A DNA stretch of 64,000 bases, taken from positions 29,378 to 93,377 of the forward strand of contig JACPFU010000038.1 of NCBI GenBank assembly GCA_016182785.1, given 5' to 3'. Positions 35,516 to 44,855 of this stretch are shown here, one piece after another (the stretch's first letter is position 1; each line of letters starts with the position of its first letter). The stretch is from Lysobacterales bacterium. Lineage in GTDB: Bacteria > Pseudomonadota > Gammaproteobacteria > Xanthomonadales > Ahniellaceae. Position numbers and translations under genes: made by a program. The notes beneath the pieces are model-generated. The model saw only the letters and a program-made list of their open reading frames with translations. It searched no databases and was not told the DNA's origin.

Positions 35516-37774
35516 TCAGAACCGCGCGGTGAACTCCACGCCCCACAACCGTGGCTCGTTGACGAACCCGGTCAGGTTGTTGAAGTCGATGCCGCCGACC
35601 AGTTCCTCGGAGTCGGTGATGTTGCGACCGAACAGCGCGATCTCGCGATTGCCGTAGTCCCAGTTGTAGCCGACGCGCAGGCCGCCCTCGACCAGTGCGT
35701 CGCCATGGAACTCGGCGGATTCGTACAGGAAGAAGTTGACCTCGTCGCGATAGGCCCAGTCGGTGAAGATGAACCACTCGGCGCCCTCGCCCATCGGAAT
35801 GCCGTAGCGCGCGGTCAGGTTGCCGACCCACTCCGGCGCTTGCGGCAGGCGGTTGCCATCGATCGAGACCGTGCCCGCGACCGTACCGACCGGGTCCAGC
35901 ACGGTGCAGCCGCCACCGCAGGCCTGGATGCCGAGGCCGGGGTCGTCGATCTCGGTGTCGTTGTAGCTGGTGCCGAGCGTGATGCTCAGGCGGTCGGTGA
36001 GCAGCGCTTCGAGGTCGAGCTCGAACCCCTGTCCGTGTGCTTCCTCGGCATTGATCAGCGTGTTGAAGTTCGCGGCGCCGCCGACCGCGGTCAGCTGCAG
36101 GTCGTCGACGGTGTAGTCGAAGATCGCGAAGCCAAGGCGCGCGCGACGGTCGAACAGGTCGGCCTTGATGCCGATCTCGTAGGACAGCGAGGTTTCCGAA
36201 TCCGCCACCGACACGGTGTCACCGAAGACGATGCGACCCTGGATGCTGGGTGCGCGGAAGCCACGCGCCACGCGGCCGTACAGGTTCACCTCGTCGGCCA
36301 GCGCGTACACCGCGCTCAGGTCCCAGCTCACGTCGGAATCGGACGGATTCGCGGTCAGCGGCCCGATGTTCGGCGCGCCGAACGGCGACTGCGTGCGGAA
36401 CGCAACGAAGTCCTTCTCGTCGCGCGTGTAGCGCAGGCCGGCGCGCAGCGTTAGCGCATCGCCAGCCTGGTATTCGCCGGAGGCAAACAGCGCCCAGGCG
36501 GTGTTGTCCTGTTCCTGCCGCGCGTAGCCGTTCTGGGTGCCGCCGGCGAGCGTGTCGTAGCTGAAGCTGTCAATGCTGATCGACTCGTCGAACCAGAACA
36601 CGCCGGCCTGCCAGTCGAAGTCGCCCCAGTCGTTCGACTCGAAGCGGAACTCCTGCGACAGCTGGCGATGATCGGGCAGGCCGTCGGCCGATTCCGCCGG
36701 GAACGGGATCAGCCCCGGGCCGGAAGGCGGCGCGAACACGGCGCCGTAGCCGCCGTCGATGTCGCCGCGGCTGTAGCTCTCGGCGCTCTCGTAGCCGGTC
36801 ACCGAGTACAGCGTGACGCGCCCGAGATCGAAGCGCAGGCGCGCGTTGGTGCCCCAGGTGTCGAGCTCCTGGCGGTTGTCGCCGTCGATCGCGATGCTGT
36901 CGCGATCGAACCCGGCCACGAAATCGTTGCTGCCGTGCTGGATGATGTTGGCGCGAAACAGGCGTGCGGTGCCGTCGAGCGAACGCAGATGGATGTTGAA
37001 CAGCGCTTCGCTGTCGTCCGATGGCGCGTACAGCAGCTGCACGCGTGCGGCGAGTTCCTGGTAGCCCTCCAGGTCATCGCCGCCGCTGCTCTGGGTGTTG
37101 TCGACCCAGTCGTCGCGACGCTGGTACAGCGCCGAAGCGCGCATCGACCACGCATCGTTCAGGCCGCCACCGACCGCGCCCTCGAAGTTCGCATTGCCCA
37201 TCTGCCCGTAGCTGACTTGGGCATAGCCATCGTGTTCCTGGTCCGGGCGTCGCGACTGGAACTTCAGCACGCCGGCCGGGGTGTTGCGGCCGAACAAGGT
37301 GCCCTGCGGCCCGCGCAGCATTTCCACGCTGTCGAGGTCGAACATCGGGAAGCCCTTGAGCAGCGGATTTTCCTGCACGATGTCGTCGTAGATCAGCGAC
37401 ACCGGCTGCGAAGCGTTGAGATCGAAATCGGTATTGCCGAGGCCGCGGATGTAGAAACGCGGGAAGGCGCGACCGAAACTCGATTCGATGTTCAGGCTCG
37501 GCAGCCGCCCGGACAGCACGCGGATATCGTCGCCACCCGAGCCGATCACGTCGAGCTTCTCGTCGGACAGCGTGGTGATTGCGATCGGCACCTCGTTGAC
37601 GTCCTCGACCCGACGCTGCGCGGTCACCGTCACCACATCGAGCTGGGCGGTGTCGTCCTCGTCCTCGGCCTTGGGTGTGTCCTGCGCGACCGCGACGCCG
37701 GCCAGCAAGGCCGTGGTGACCGCAATGGCGATGGCCGAACTGCGAACTGCGAACTGGCGCGGGCGGTGACGCAT
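35516..37774 (-). CDS. TonB-dependent outer-membrane receptor
   Basis: 752 residues. Signal peptide about 1-31 (ending GVAVAQ), then the plug (VVTVTAQRRVEDVNEVPIAI, EMLRGPQGTLFGRNTPAG) and a 22-strand-type barrel ending GVEFTARF with the terminal Phe. It would import a bulky substrate such as a siderophore or oligosaccharide with TonB energy; the substrate is not evident. AGGAGA lies before the ATG at 37774; upstream in-frame sequence is antisense to dcp. Confidence 0.93.
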   Translation of the reverse strand: MRHRPRQFAVRSSAIAIAVTTALLAGVAVAQDTPKAEDEDDTAQLDVVTVTAQRRVEDVNEVPIAITTLSDEKLDVIGSGGDDIRVLSGRLPSLNIESSFGRAFPRFYIRGLGNTDFDLNASQPVSLIYDDIVQENPLLKGFPMFDLDSVEMLRGPQGTLFGRNTPAGVLKFQSRRPDQEHDGYAQVSYGQMGNANFEGAVGGGLNDAWSMRASALYQRRDDWVDNTQSSGGDDLEGYQELAARVQLLYAPSDDSEALFNIHLRSLDGTARLFRANIIQHGSNDFVAGFDRDSIAIDGDNRQELDTWGTNARLRFDLGRVTLYSVTGYESAESYSRGDIDGGYGAVFAPPSGPGLIPFPAESADGLPDHRQLSQEFRFESNDWGDFDWQAGVFWFDESISIDSFSYDTLAGGTQNGYARQEQDNTAWALFASGEYQAGDALTLRAGLRYTRDEKDFVAFRTQSPFGAPNIGPLTANPSDSDVSWDLSAVYALADEVNLYGRVARGFRAPSIQGRIVFGDTVSVADSETSLSYEIGIKADLFDRRARLGFAIFDYTVDDLQLTAVGGAANFNTLINAEEAHGQGFELDLEALLTDRLSITLGTSYNDTEIDDPGLGIQACGGGCTVLDPVGTVAGTVSIDGNRLPQAPEWVGNLTARYGIPMGEGAEWFIFTDWAYRDEVNFFLYESAEFHGDALVEGGLRVGYNWDYGNREIALFGRNITDSEELVGGIDFNNLTGFVNEPRLWGVEFTARF

Positions 37775-37972
37775 GGCGTTCTCCTGTCGTGGGGTCGAGG
37801 GTGGGGCGAGCCTAATCCTTCTTCCGCACCTCGTGAAGCCGGCCGCGAAGGCCCGGGATTGACGAAGCGTGATCGCGCCGGGGCGAGTCGCCGCCGGGCA
37901 TGACTTTCGCAGGCATCGCCTGCACGCCGACTGGCTTAGGGTGTGGTCCCACGATCGACACCGGAACCCGCC

Positions 37973-40114
37973 ATGCCTTCCCGTATCCTCCTCGCCGCCG
38001 CCATCGCGTTCGGCCTGCTTGCCTGCGTCCAACCTGAAGCCCGAGCCGCCATGTCGGAATCGACCGCCGCTGCCGTCGCCACCAACCCGCTGCTGCAACC
38101 GAGCCCGCTCGAGTTCCAGTTCCCGCAATTCGACCGTCTGCGCGACGAGCACTACCTGCCCGCGATCGAACAGGGCATGCGCGAGCAACTGGCCGAAGTC
38201 GCCGCCATTGCCGGCAACAAGGACGCGCCGAGTTTCGACAACACCATCGTCGCGATGGAGCGCAGCGGGCAGCTGTTCAACCGCGCGACCACGGTGTTCT
38301 TCAACCTCAGCGGCACCGTCACCAACGACGTGATGAACCAGGTGCGCGCGACGGTGGCGCCGAAGCTGGCCGCGCATCTGGATGCGATCCTGCTGAACCC
38401 GGCGTTGTTCGCGCGCGTGCAGACGCTGCACGCGAAACGCGATTCGCTCGGACTGGATGCCGAGTCGTTGCACCTGCTCGAGCGCTACCACACCGACTTC
38501 GTGCGCGCCGGCGCGCTGGTCAAGGGCGCCGATCAGGACAAGCTGAAGCAGCTCAACGGCGAGATCGCGACGCTGCAGACGCAATTCACCCAGAACGTGC
38601 TCGATGCGACCAATGCGTCCGGCGTGCACGTGGAGGACCGCAAGCAGCTCGACGGACTCGGCGACAACGCCATCGCCGCGGCCGAAGCTGCGGCCAAGGC
38701 CGCCGGCAAGGACAAGGGCTATCTGATCGCGCTGATGAACACCAGCGGCCAGCCGGCCACTGCCGCGCTGGTGAATCGCGACTTGCGCGCGAAGCTGCAA
38801 CAGGCCTCGGAACAGCGCTGCGCCAACGACGGCAAGTTCGACAATCGCGGCATCGCCCTGCGCCTGGCCAAGCTGCGCGCCGAACGCGCGCAGTTGCTCG
38901 GCTACGCAGATTTCGCGAGCTACGTGCTCGAAGACGAGACTGCAAAGACGCCGGCCGCAGTCAACAAGATGATGCGCGAACTGGCCCCGGCTGCGGTCGC
39001 CAACGCGCGTCGCGAGGCCAGCGAGATCCAGAAACTGATCGATGCCGGCAAGGGCGGATTCCAGCTCGGCGCAGCCGACTGGTCCTACTACACCGAGAAG
39101 GTGCGCGCCGAGAAGTACGCCTTCGACCAGAACCAGTTGCGTCCGTACTTCGAGATCGACTCGGTGCTCGAGAACGGCGTGTTCTTCGCCGCGAGCAAGC
39201 TCTACGGTCTCTCGTTCAAGGAACGCAAGGACCTGCCGCGCTATCACCCGACCGTGCGCATCTTCGACGTGTTCGATGAGGACGGCAGCAAGCTCGCGCT
39301 CCTGGTCACCGACATGTACGCGCGCAGCTCCAAGCGCGGCGGCGCGTGGATGACCGAGTACGTCGCGCAGAACACGCTGCTCGGCGCGAAGCCGGTGGTG
39401 GCCTTGCACCTGAACGTGCCCGAGCCGCCCAAGGGCGAGCCGACGCTGATGAGCTACGACGAGGTCACCACCGCCTTCCACGAGTTCGGCCACGTGCTGC
39501 ACGGCATGTTCTCGAAGGTCCGCTACCCGCGCTTATCCGGCACCAGCGTGCCGCGCGACTTCGTCGAGTACCCGTCGCAAGTCAACGAGATGTGGATGAC
39601 CGACCCGACCGTGCTCGCGAACTACGCCAAGCACCACCAGACCGGCGCCGCGATGCCCAAGGAACTGCTCGACAAGGTGCTCGCCACCGGCACCTTCAAC
39701 CAGGGCTTCGCGACCACCGAATACCTCGGCGCTGCCCTGCTCGACCAGGCCTGGCACCAGCTCAAGCCCGAGCAGGTGCCAAAGGACGCGATCGCCTTCG
39801 AGCAGGCCACGCTCAAGCAGATCGGTCTCGACTTCGCGCCGGTGCCGCCGCGCTATCGCAGCACCTACTTCAGCCACATCTTCTCGGGTGGTTACGCCGC
39901 CGGCTACTACGCCTACCTGTGGTCGGAAGTGCTCGACGCCGACAGCGTCGAGTGGTTCAAGGAGCACGGTGGCCTCAAGCGCGAAAACGGCGACCACTTC
40001 CGCAACACCCTGCTGTCCAAGGGCGGCTCGGTCGACGCCATGCAACTGTTCCGCAACTTCCGCGGCCGCGACCCGCTAATCGAACCGCTGCTGGTGCGGC
40101 GCGGGTTGAAGTAG
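37973..40114 (+). CDS. dcp: Peptidyl-dipeptidase Dcp (M3 family), lipoprotein form
   Basis: 713 residues. The N-terminus MPSRILLAAAIAFGLLACVQ is a lipoprotein signal with lipobox LLAC, so the enzyme is probably anchored on the periplasmic side. The zinc site is HEFGH in AFHEFGHVLHGMFS, and the C-terminus has FSHIFSGGYAAGYYAYLWSE, characteristic of the M3 family. It removes C-terminal dipeptides. ATG 37973 is preferred to 37943 because of the signal peptide. Confidence 0.93.
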   Translation: MPSRILLAAAIAFGLLACVQPEARAAMSESTAAAVATNPLLQPSPLEFQFPQFDRLRDEHYLPAIEQGMREQLAEVAAIAGNKDAPSFDNTIVAMERSGQLFNRATTVFFNLSGTVTNDVMNQVRATVAPKLAAHLDAILLNPALFARVQTLHAKRDSLGLDAESLHLLERYHTDFVRAGALVKGADQDKLKQLNGEIATLQTQFTQNVLDATNASGVHVEDRKQLDGLGDNAIAAAEAAAKAAGKDKGYLIALMNTSGQPATAALVNRDLRAKLQQASEQRCANDGKFDNRGIALRLAKLRAERAQLLGYADFASYVLEDETAKTPAAVNKMMRELAPAAVANARREASEIQKLIDAGKGGFQLGAADWSYYTEKVRAEKYAFDQNQLRPYFEIDSVLENGVFFAASKLYGLSFKERKDLPRYHPTVRIFDVFDEDGSKLALLVTDMYARSSKRGGAWMTEYVAQNTLLGAKPVVALHLNVPEPPKGEPTLMSYDEVTTAFHEFGHVLHGMFSKVRYPRLSGTSVPRDFVEYPSQVNEMWMTDPTVLANYAKHHQTGAAMPKELLDKVLATGTFNQGFATTEYLGAALLDQAWHQLKPEQVPKDAIAFEQATLKQIGLDFAPVPPRYRSTYFSHIFSGGYAAGYYAYLWSEVLDADSVEWFKEHGGLKRENGDHFRNTLLSKGGSVDAMQLFRNFRGRDPLIEPLLVRRGLK

Positions 40115-40130
40115 GAGCACCCCACCCCAA

Positions 40131-40230
40131 CCCTCCCCTGCGCTTCGCGCAAGGGAGGGAGTTCTGATTTGCGCCGTGGGTTGTGCTGGCGCAGTTCCGG
40201 TCTCCTCCCCTTTGCGCAGCAAGGGGGAGG
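40131..40230. repeat. Two C/G-rich hairpin repeats after dcp
   Basis: CCCTCCC(40131-40137) and GGGAGGG (40153-40159) enclose TGCGC/GCGCA arms, forming a strong stem-loop. A second, CCTCCCC (40204) with GGGGAGG (40224), lies 45 bases on. Both look like dispersed repeats (cores of TTTGCGC and GCTTCGCGC type) known from related genomes, and they probably terminate dcp transcription. Together with flanks they fill the dcp/deaD spacer. Confidence 0.6.
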
Positions 40231-40327
40231 TCGGGAGGGGGTGGCTCTGCCGCCGCGACTGGTCAGCACCACGGGCTTCCGCTAGTTTGCGCGGGTACGC
40301 GTTGTGCGTCGCTTTCCGGGAACTCCC

Positions 40328-42235
40328 ATGTCTGACGCGCCCGTGCCCGTCGCTTCCACCTTTGCCGACCTCGGTCTGCCCGATTCCCTGCTGAAGGCGC
40401 TGGCCGACGTCGGCTACGAGTCGCCTTCGCCGATCCAGGCCGCCACCATTCCGCCGCTGCTCGCCGGCCGCGACCTGCTCGGCCAGGCCCAGACCGGCAC
40501 CGGCAAGACCGCCGCGTTCGCGTTGCCGATCCTCGCGCGGCTGCAACCTTTGTCGCGCGCGCCGCAGGCGCTGGTGCTGGCGCCGACGCGCGAACTGGCG
40601 ATCCAGGTCGCCGAGGCGTTCCAGAAATACGCGCACCACATCCCCGGATTCCACGTCGCGCCGATCTACGGCGGCAGCGGCTATGGCGCGCAGCTGTCGG
40701 CACTGCGCCGCGGCGTGCATGTCGTGATCGGCACGCCGGGGCGCATCATCGACCATATCGACAAGGGCACGCTCGACCTGTCGCAGCTGCGCCACCTGGT
40801 GCTCGACGAGGCCGACGAGATGCTGCGCATGGGCTTCATCGACGACGTCGAGAAGATCCTGCAGAAGACCCCGGACTCGCGCCAGATCGCGCTGTTCTCG
40901 GCGACCATGCCGGAATCGATCCGGCGCATCGCGCGCACGCATCTGAAGGACCCGGCCGAGATCAAGATCGCCGCAGCGACCGCAACCGCGATCAACACGC
41001 GCCAGCGCTACTGGTTGGTCAGCGGCCTGCACAAGCTCGACGCGCTCACCCGCATCCTGGAAACCGAGGTGTTCGACGCGATGATCGTGTTCGCGCGCAC
41101 CAAGGTCGCGACCGAGGAACTGGCCGAGAAGCTGGAAGCACGCGGACTGCGCGCTGCCGCGATCAATGGCGACATGCAGCAGGCGCAGCGCGAGAAGACG
41201 ATCCAGAAGCTCAAGGGCGGCGACATCGACATCCTGGTGGCGACCGACGTCGCCGCGCGCGGGCTCGACGTCGATCGCATCAGCCATGTGTTCAATTACG
41301 ACATCCCCTACGACACCGAAAGCTACGTGCACCGCATCGGTCGTACCGGGCGCGCCGGTCGCACCGGCGAGGCGATCCTGTTCGTGACCCCGCGCGAGCG
41401 CGGCATGCTGCGCGCGATCGAACGCGCCACGCGCCAGCCGATCACGCAGATGAACCTGCCGACCGTGGCCGCGGTCAATGACCGCCGCATCGAACGCTTC
41501 AAGGAGAAAATCGTCGAGGCGCTGTCGGCACCGGACCTGGCTTCGTTCCAGAAGATCGTGGAATCGTTCGAGAGCGAGAAGAACGTTCCGGCGATCGAGA
41601 TCGCGGCGGCGCTCGCGCGCCTGTACCAGGGCGGCAAGCCGCTGCTGCTCGACGCCTTCGATCCACCGCCGCGCGAGTACCAGGAACGCCCGGAACGTCC
41701 GCAGCGCGGCGAGCGCACGCCGTTCGCGGAGCGGCCGCGGCGCGAGTTCGGCGAGCGCAAGCCGGTGCGCGAGCATGCCGCTGCCGATCGTCCGCGCCGC
41801 GAGTTCGCCGCCGAGCACGCAGCGCCTGCGGCGGCGCGCAGCGAGCGTCCGCAACGCGAGTTCGGCGAGCGCTCGGCGCCTGACCTGGACCGGCCGCGCG
41901 AGCCGCGGGTGCGCGGCGAACCCGAGGTCGGCATGGAGACCTTCCGCATCGAGGTCGGCCACGAGCATGGCGTGAAGCCGGGCAACATTGTCGGCGCGGT
42001 TGCCAACGAGATCGACCTCGACAGCAAGTTCATCGGTCGCATCGACATCCGCGAAGACCACACCTACCTGGATCTGCCGGAAGGCATGCCCGACGACGTG
42101 ATGGAGCACCTGAAGCGCGTGCGCGTGGCCGGACATCCGATGCGCATCTCGCGCGTCGACGGCGTGCCGCCGCGCGCACCGATCCGGAAGCCCGGCGGCT
42201 TCGCGCCCAAGGGCAAGCCGCGCCGCAACTACTGA
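40328..42235 (+). CDS. deaD: DEAD-box RNA helicase (DeaD/CsdA type)
   Basis: 635 residues. Helicase motifs in order: AQTGTGKT at 54-61, PTRELAIQV, DEAD at 160-163, SATMPE, RGLDVDRI and HRIGRTGRAGRTG. A low-complexity Arg/Glu/Pro linker with repeated PRREFGER units (about 455-535) precedes the DbpA/CsdA-type RNA-binding domain (ETFRIEVGHEHGVKPGNIVG). It unwinds RNA in ribosome assembly and cold adaptation. The start at 40328 is chosen over an upstream ATG because homology begins there. Confidence 0.94.
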   Translation: MSDAPVPVASTFADLGLPDSLLKALADVGYESPSPIQAATIPPLLAGRDLLGQAQTGTGKTAAFALPILARLQPLSRAPQALVLAPTRELAIQVAEAFQKYAHHIPGFHVAPIYGGSGYGAQLSALRRGVHVVIGTPGRIIDHIDKGTLDLSQLRHLVLDEADEMLRMGFIDDVEKILQKTPDSRQIALFSATMPESIRRIARTHLKDPAEIKIAAATATAINTRQRYWLVSGLHKLDALTRILETEVFDAMIVFARTKVATEELAEKLEARGLRAAAINGDMQQAQREKTIQKLKGGDIDILVATDVAARGLDVDRISHVFNYDIPYDTESYVHRIGRTGRAGRTGEAILFVTPRERGMLRAIERATRQPITQMNLPTVAAVNDRRIERFKEKIVEALSAPDLASFQKIVESFESEKNVPAIEIAAALARLYQGGKPLLLDAFDPPPREYQERPERPQRGERTPFAERPRREFGERKPVREHAAADRPRREFAAEHAAPAAARSERPQREFGERSAPDLDRPREPRVRGEPEVGMETFRIEVGHEHGVKPGNIVGAVANEIDLDSKFIGRIDIREDHTYLDLPEGMPDDVMEHLKRVRVAGHPMRISRVDGVPPRAPIRKPGGFAPKGKPRRNY

Positions 42236-42250
42236 TCGCCGGAGTTTGCG

Positions 42251-43072
42251 ATGACTGCCGAACACCGTTCCGTCCGCGTCGATGCCACCCTCGCTCCGGT
42301 CGCCGAACTGCGGCTGCTCGGCCCGGGTCGCGGCAATGCGCTCGGCCCCGACTTCTGGCGCGAACTGCCGGCGGCGGTCGCGGCGGTCGAGGCCGTGGCC
42401 GACATCCGCGCACTGATCGTGCGCGGTTCCGGCGAGCATTTCTCCTACGGTCTCGACCTGCCGGCAATGGCCGCGGAGATCGGAGCGCTGTTGAATGACG
42501 GCGCGCGCGGTCGCGTCGAGGTGCCTCTGCTGGCCGAGCGCATGCACCGCGGTTTCGCGGCGCTGGCGTCGAGTCGACTGCCGGTAGTCGCGGCGATCGA
42601 TGGCTGGTGCATCGGCGCCGGCATCGAGCTGATTGCCGCCTGCGACCTGCGCATCGCCACCAAGTCGGCGAAGTTCGCCTTGCGCGAAGTCCGCGTCGGG
42701 CTGGTGCCCGATCTCGGCGGCCTGTCGCGGCTGCCGCACCTGATCGGCGAGGCGTGGACACGCGAACTGGCGCTGCTCGGCGACGACATCGACGCCGAGA
42801 CCGCGCTGCGCATCGGCCTGGTCACGCATCTGGTCGAAGACTCCGATGCGCTCACCCGCGAATCGCTGCAGCTGGCCGCACGTCTGGCCGCGAACCCGCC
42901 GCTGGTGGTCGCCGCGATCAAGCGCACGCTGAATGCGCGCGTCGACGCCGAAGTGGCACGCATCAACCGCGACGCCGCGATCCAGAACGGCCTGCTGATG
43001 CAGTCGGAGGACTTCGCCGAAGCCATGCGCGCGTTCATCGAGCGCCGCGACGCGGTGTATCGGGGACAGTAG
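42251..43072 (+). CDS. Crotonase family, dienoyl-CoA isomerase-like
   Basis: 273 residues. The oxyanion-hole segment HFSYGLDLPAM and GWCIGAGIELIAACDLRIAT are crotonase motifs. KFALREVRVGLVPDLGGLSRLP has the Glu and Asp positions of delta3,5-delta2,4-dienoyl-CoA isomerases (ECH1 type), which handle unsaturated fatty acids in beta-oxidation. It starts 15 bases after deaD and its stop is four bases before the next gene, so the three are likely one transcript. Confidence 0.85.
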   Translation: MTAEHRSVRVDATLAPVAELRLLGPGRGNALGPDFWRELPAAVAAVEAVADIRALIVRGSGEHFSYGLDLPAMAAEIGALLNDGARGRVEVPLLAERMHRGFAALASSRLPVVAAIDGWCIGAGIELIAACDLRIATKSAKFALREVRVGLVPDLGGLSRLPHLIGEAWTRELALLGDDIDAETALRIGLVTHLVEDSDALTRESLQLAARLAANPPLVVAAIKRTLNARVDAEVARINRDAAIQNGLLMQSEDFAEAMRAFIERRDAVYRGQ

Positions 43073-43076
43073 CCGC

Positions 43077-44297
43077 ATGCGGACAATGCTCGCCATCATC
43101 GGCGGCGGGCCGGCGGGACTGATGGCGGCGGAGCGGGCGGTCGCGGCCGGCATCGAGGTGGACCTGTTCGATGCCATGGGCTCGGTCGGGCGCAAGTTCC
43201 TGCTGGCCGGCAAGGGCGGCCTGAACCTCACGCACAGCGACACCTTCGAGACCTTCGTGTCGCGCTACCGCGGTCGCGAGACCGAGGTCCGCGGCTGGCT
43301 GCAGCAATTCGACGCAACCGCGCTGCGCGGGTTCGCGCACGGGCTTGGGGTCGAGACCTTCATCGGCAGTTCCGGGCGCGTGTTCCCGCGCGACCTGAAG
43401 GCGGCGCCGCTGTTGCGTGGCTGGGTGCGGCGGCTGCGTGCGCAGGGTGTGCGCATGCACATGCATCATCGCTTCCTCGGCTGGAGCGCCGAGCAGGCAC
43501 TGCAGTTCGCGACGCCCGCAGGGCGCGTGTCGGTGCAGGCCGAGGCCAGCGTGCTCGCGTTCGGCGGCGGTTCCTGGCCGACGCTCGGCAGCGATGGCGC
43601 CTGGGTCGAACCACTGCGCGCGCGCGGCATCGAGGTCGCCGAACTGGAACCGGCCAACTGCGGCTTCGAGGCGAACTGGTCGGACCTGTTGCGCAGCCGC
43701 CATGCCGGTGCGCCACTCAAGCGCATCGCGGCCTGGCTGGACGATCGCGAACGCGCGCGCATCGGCGAATGCGTGCTCAGCGCCTACGGGCTCGAAGGCA
43801 GCCTCGTGTACGCGCTGTCGGCGGCGATCCGCGAGCGCATGCGCGCGCACGGCCCGGTGCAACTGCACCTCGACCTGCTGCCCGAACGCAGCTTCGACTG
43901 GCTGGTCGCAGCGCTTGCGCGCGGGCGCGGCAGTCGCAGCATCGGCGAGCATCTGCGTCGCCAGAGCGGCATCGACGCCGCCAAGTCGGCACTGGTGTTC
44001 GAGCTGCTGCCGCGCGCTGCCTGGCACGACCCACAGCAGCTCGCGGCGACAATCAAGGACGCCCGCATCGAACTGCTGCGACCGCGACCGCTCGCCGAAG
44101 CGATCAGCAGCGCCGGCGGCGTGCGTTTCGCCGAGCTCGACGCCGGCCTGATGCTGAAGCGCCTGCCCGGCGTGTTCTGCGCCGGCGAGATGATCGACTG
44201 GGAGGCACCGACCGGCGGATACCTGCTCACCGCCTGCTTCGCCAGCGGCCATCTGGCCGGCAATACGGCCGCGGCGTGGTTGCGCGCCCGGCATTGA
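43077..44297 (+). CDS. FAD-dependent HI0933-like flavoprotein (TIGR03862 type)
   Basis: 406 residues. The N-terminal dinucleotide fold is LAIIGGGPAGLMAAERAVAAG, followed by GRKFLLAGKGGLNLTHSD, the hallmark of the HI0933/BaiN flavoprotein family. The C-terminal end has GVFCAGEMIDWEAPTGGYLL, where FAD is gripped. It is cytosolic; the substrate is unknown (relatives include bile-acid and other reductases). Confidence 0.88.
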   Translation: MRTMLAIIGGGPAGLMAAERAVAAGIEVDLFDAMGSVGRKFLLAGKGGLNLTHSDTFETFVSRYRGRETEVRGWLQQFDATALRGFAHGLGVETFIGSSGRVFPRDLKAAPLLRGWVRRLRAQGVRMHMHHRFLGWSAEQALQFATPAGRVSVQAEASVLAFGGGSWPTLGSDGAWVEPLRARGIEVAELEPANCGFEANWSDLLRSRHAGAPLKRIAAWLDDRERARIGECVLSAYGLEGSLVYALSAAIRERMRAHGPVQLHLDLLPERSFDWLVAALARGRGSRSIGEHLRRQSGIDAAKSALVFELLPRAAWHDPQQLAATIKDARIELLRPRPLAEAISSAGGVRFAELDAGLMLKRLPGVFCAGEMIDWEAPTGGYLLTACFASGHLAGNTAAAWLRARH

Positions 44298-44351
44298 ACT
44301 TGCATGTCGCTGGGGTAACAATCGGGCCACCGGCCACGGGGGGAATCCTGG

Positions 44352-44591
44352 ATGAGTCTTGAACGGCGTCTCGACATGCCCAGGCCGCTGCGCGCCATGG
44401 AACGCGACCTCAACGAAGACCAGATCATGTCCCTGCGCGGGCTGGAGCGCTACGGCTGGGAACTCAAGTTCGTGCGTCGCCCGCCGTTCAAGACGCCGAT
44501 CCCGGTCGTCTTCGATTCCGCCCGCAAGAAGTTCGCAGTGCTCAAGCCCGACGGCAGCCTGGACGAAAACCCCGGTTTCGACATCCGCTGA
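44352..44591 (+). CDS. Conserved hypothetical small protein
   Basis: 79 residues, charged, no membrane span or signal. The sequence has the run YGWELKFVRRPPFKTPIPV and ends DENPGFDIR. I recall similar short proteins in related gammaproteobacteria but cannot name the family. A GGGG-rich site precedes the ATG. Confidence 0.65.
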   Translation: MSLERRLDMPRPLRAMERDLNEDQIMSLRGLERYGWELKFVRRPPFKTPIPVVFDSARKKFAVLKPDGSLDENPGFDIR

Positions 44592-44600
44592 TCACCGCGT

Positions 44601-44855
44601 TCATTGCGGATGCCGGCGCAGGTAGGCGGCGGTGTAGGAACACTGCGGATCGACGCGCAGCCCAAGTTCGCGAGCATGCGCGAGCACCGCCCGCGTCAGT
44701 TCCGCGGCAATCCCCTGCCCTTCGAGCGGCGGCGGCACGTAGGTCGACAGCACCTGCAAGATCAGACCATCGACGTGGTAGCGCACGCGGCAATCGAGCC
44801 CGTCGATGCGAACGAAGAAGCTCTCCTGCTCTGCATCGTGCTCGACCGCGATCAC
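44601..44855 (-). CDS. GNAT-related small acetyltransferase (YjdJ-like)
   Basis: 84 residues from a GTG start. It has the short GNAT core seen in YidJ/YjdJ proteins: LSTYVPPPLEGQGIAAELTR (acetyl-CoA loop) and LRVDPQCSYTAAYLRRHPQ at the end. Its start overlaps the ankyrin gene stop by four bases. Substrate unknown. Confidence 0.82.
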   Translation of the reverse strand: MIAVEHDAEQESFFVRIDGLDCRVRYHVDGLILQVLSTYVPPPLEGQGIAAELTRAVLAHARELGLRVDPQCSYTAAYLRRHPQ

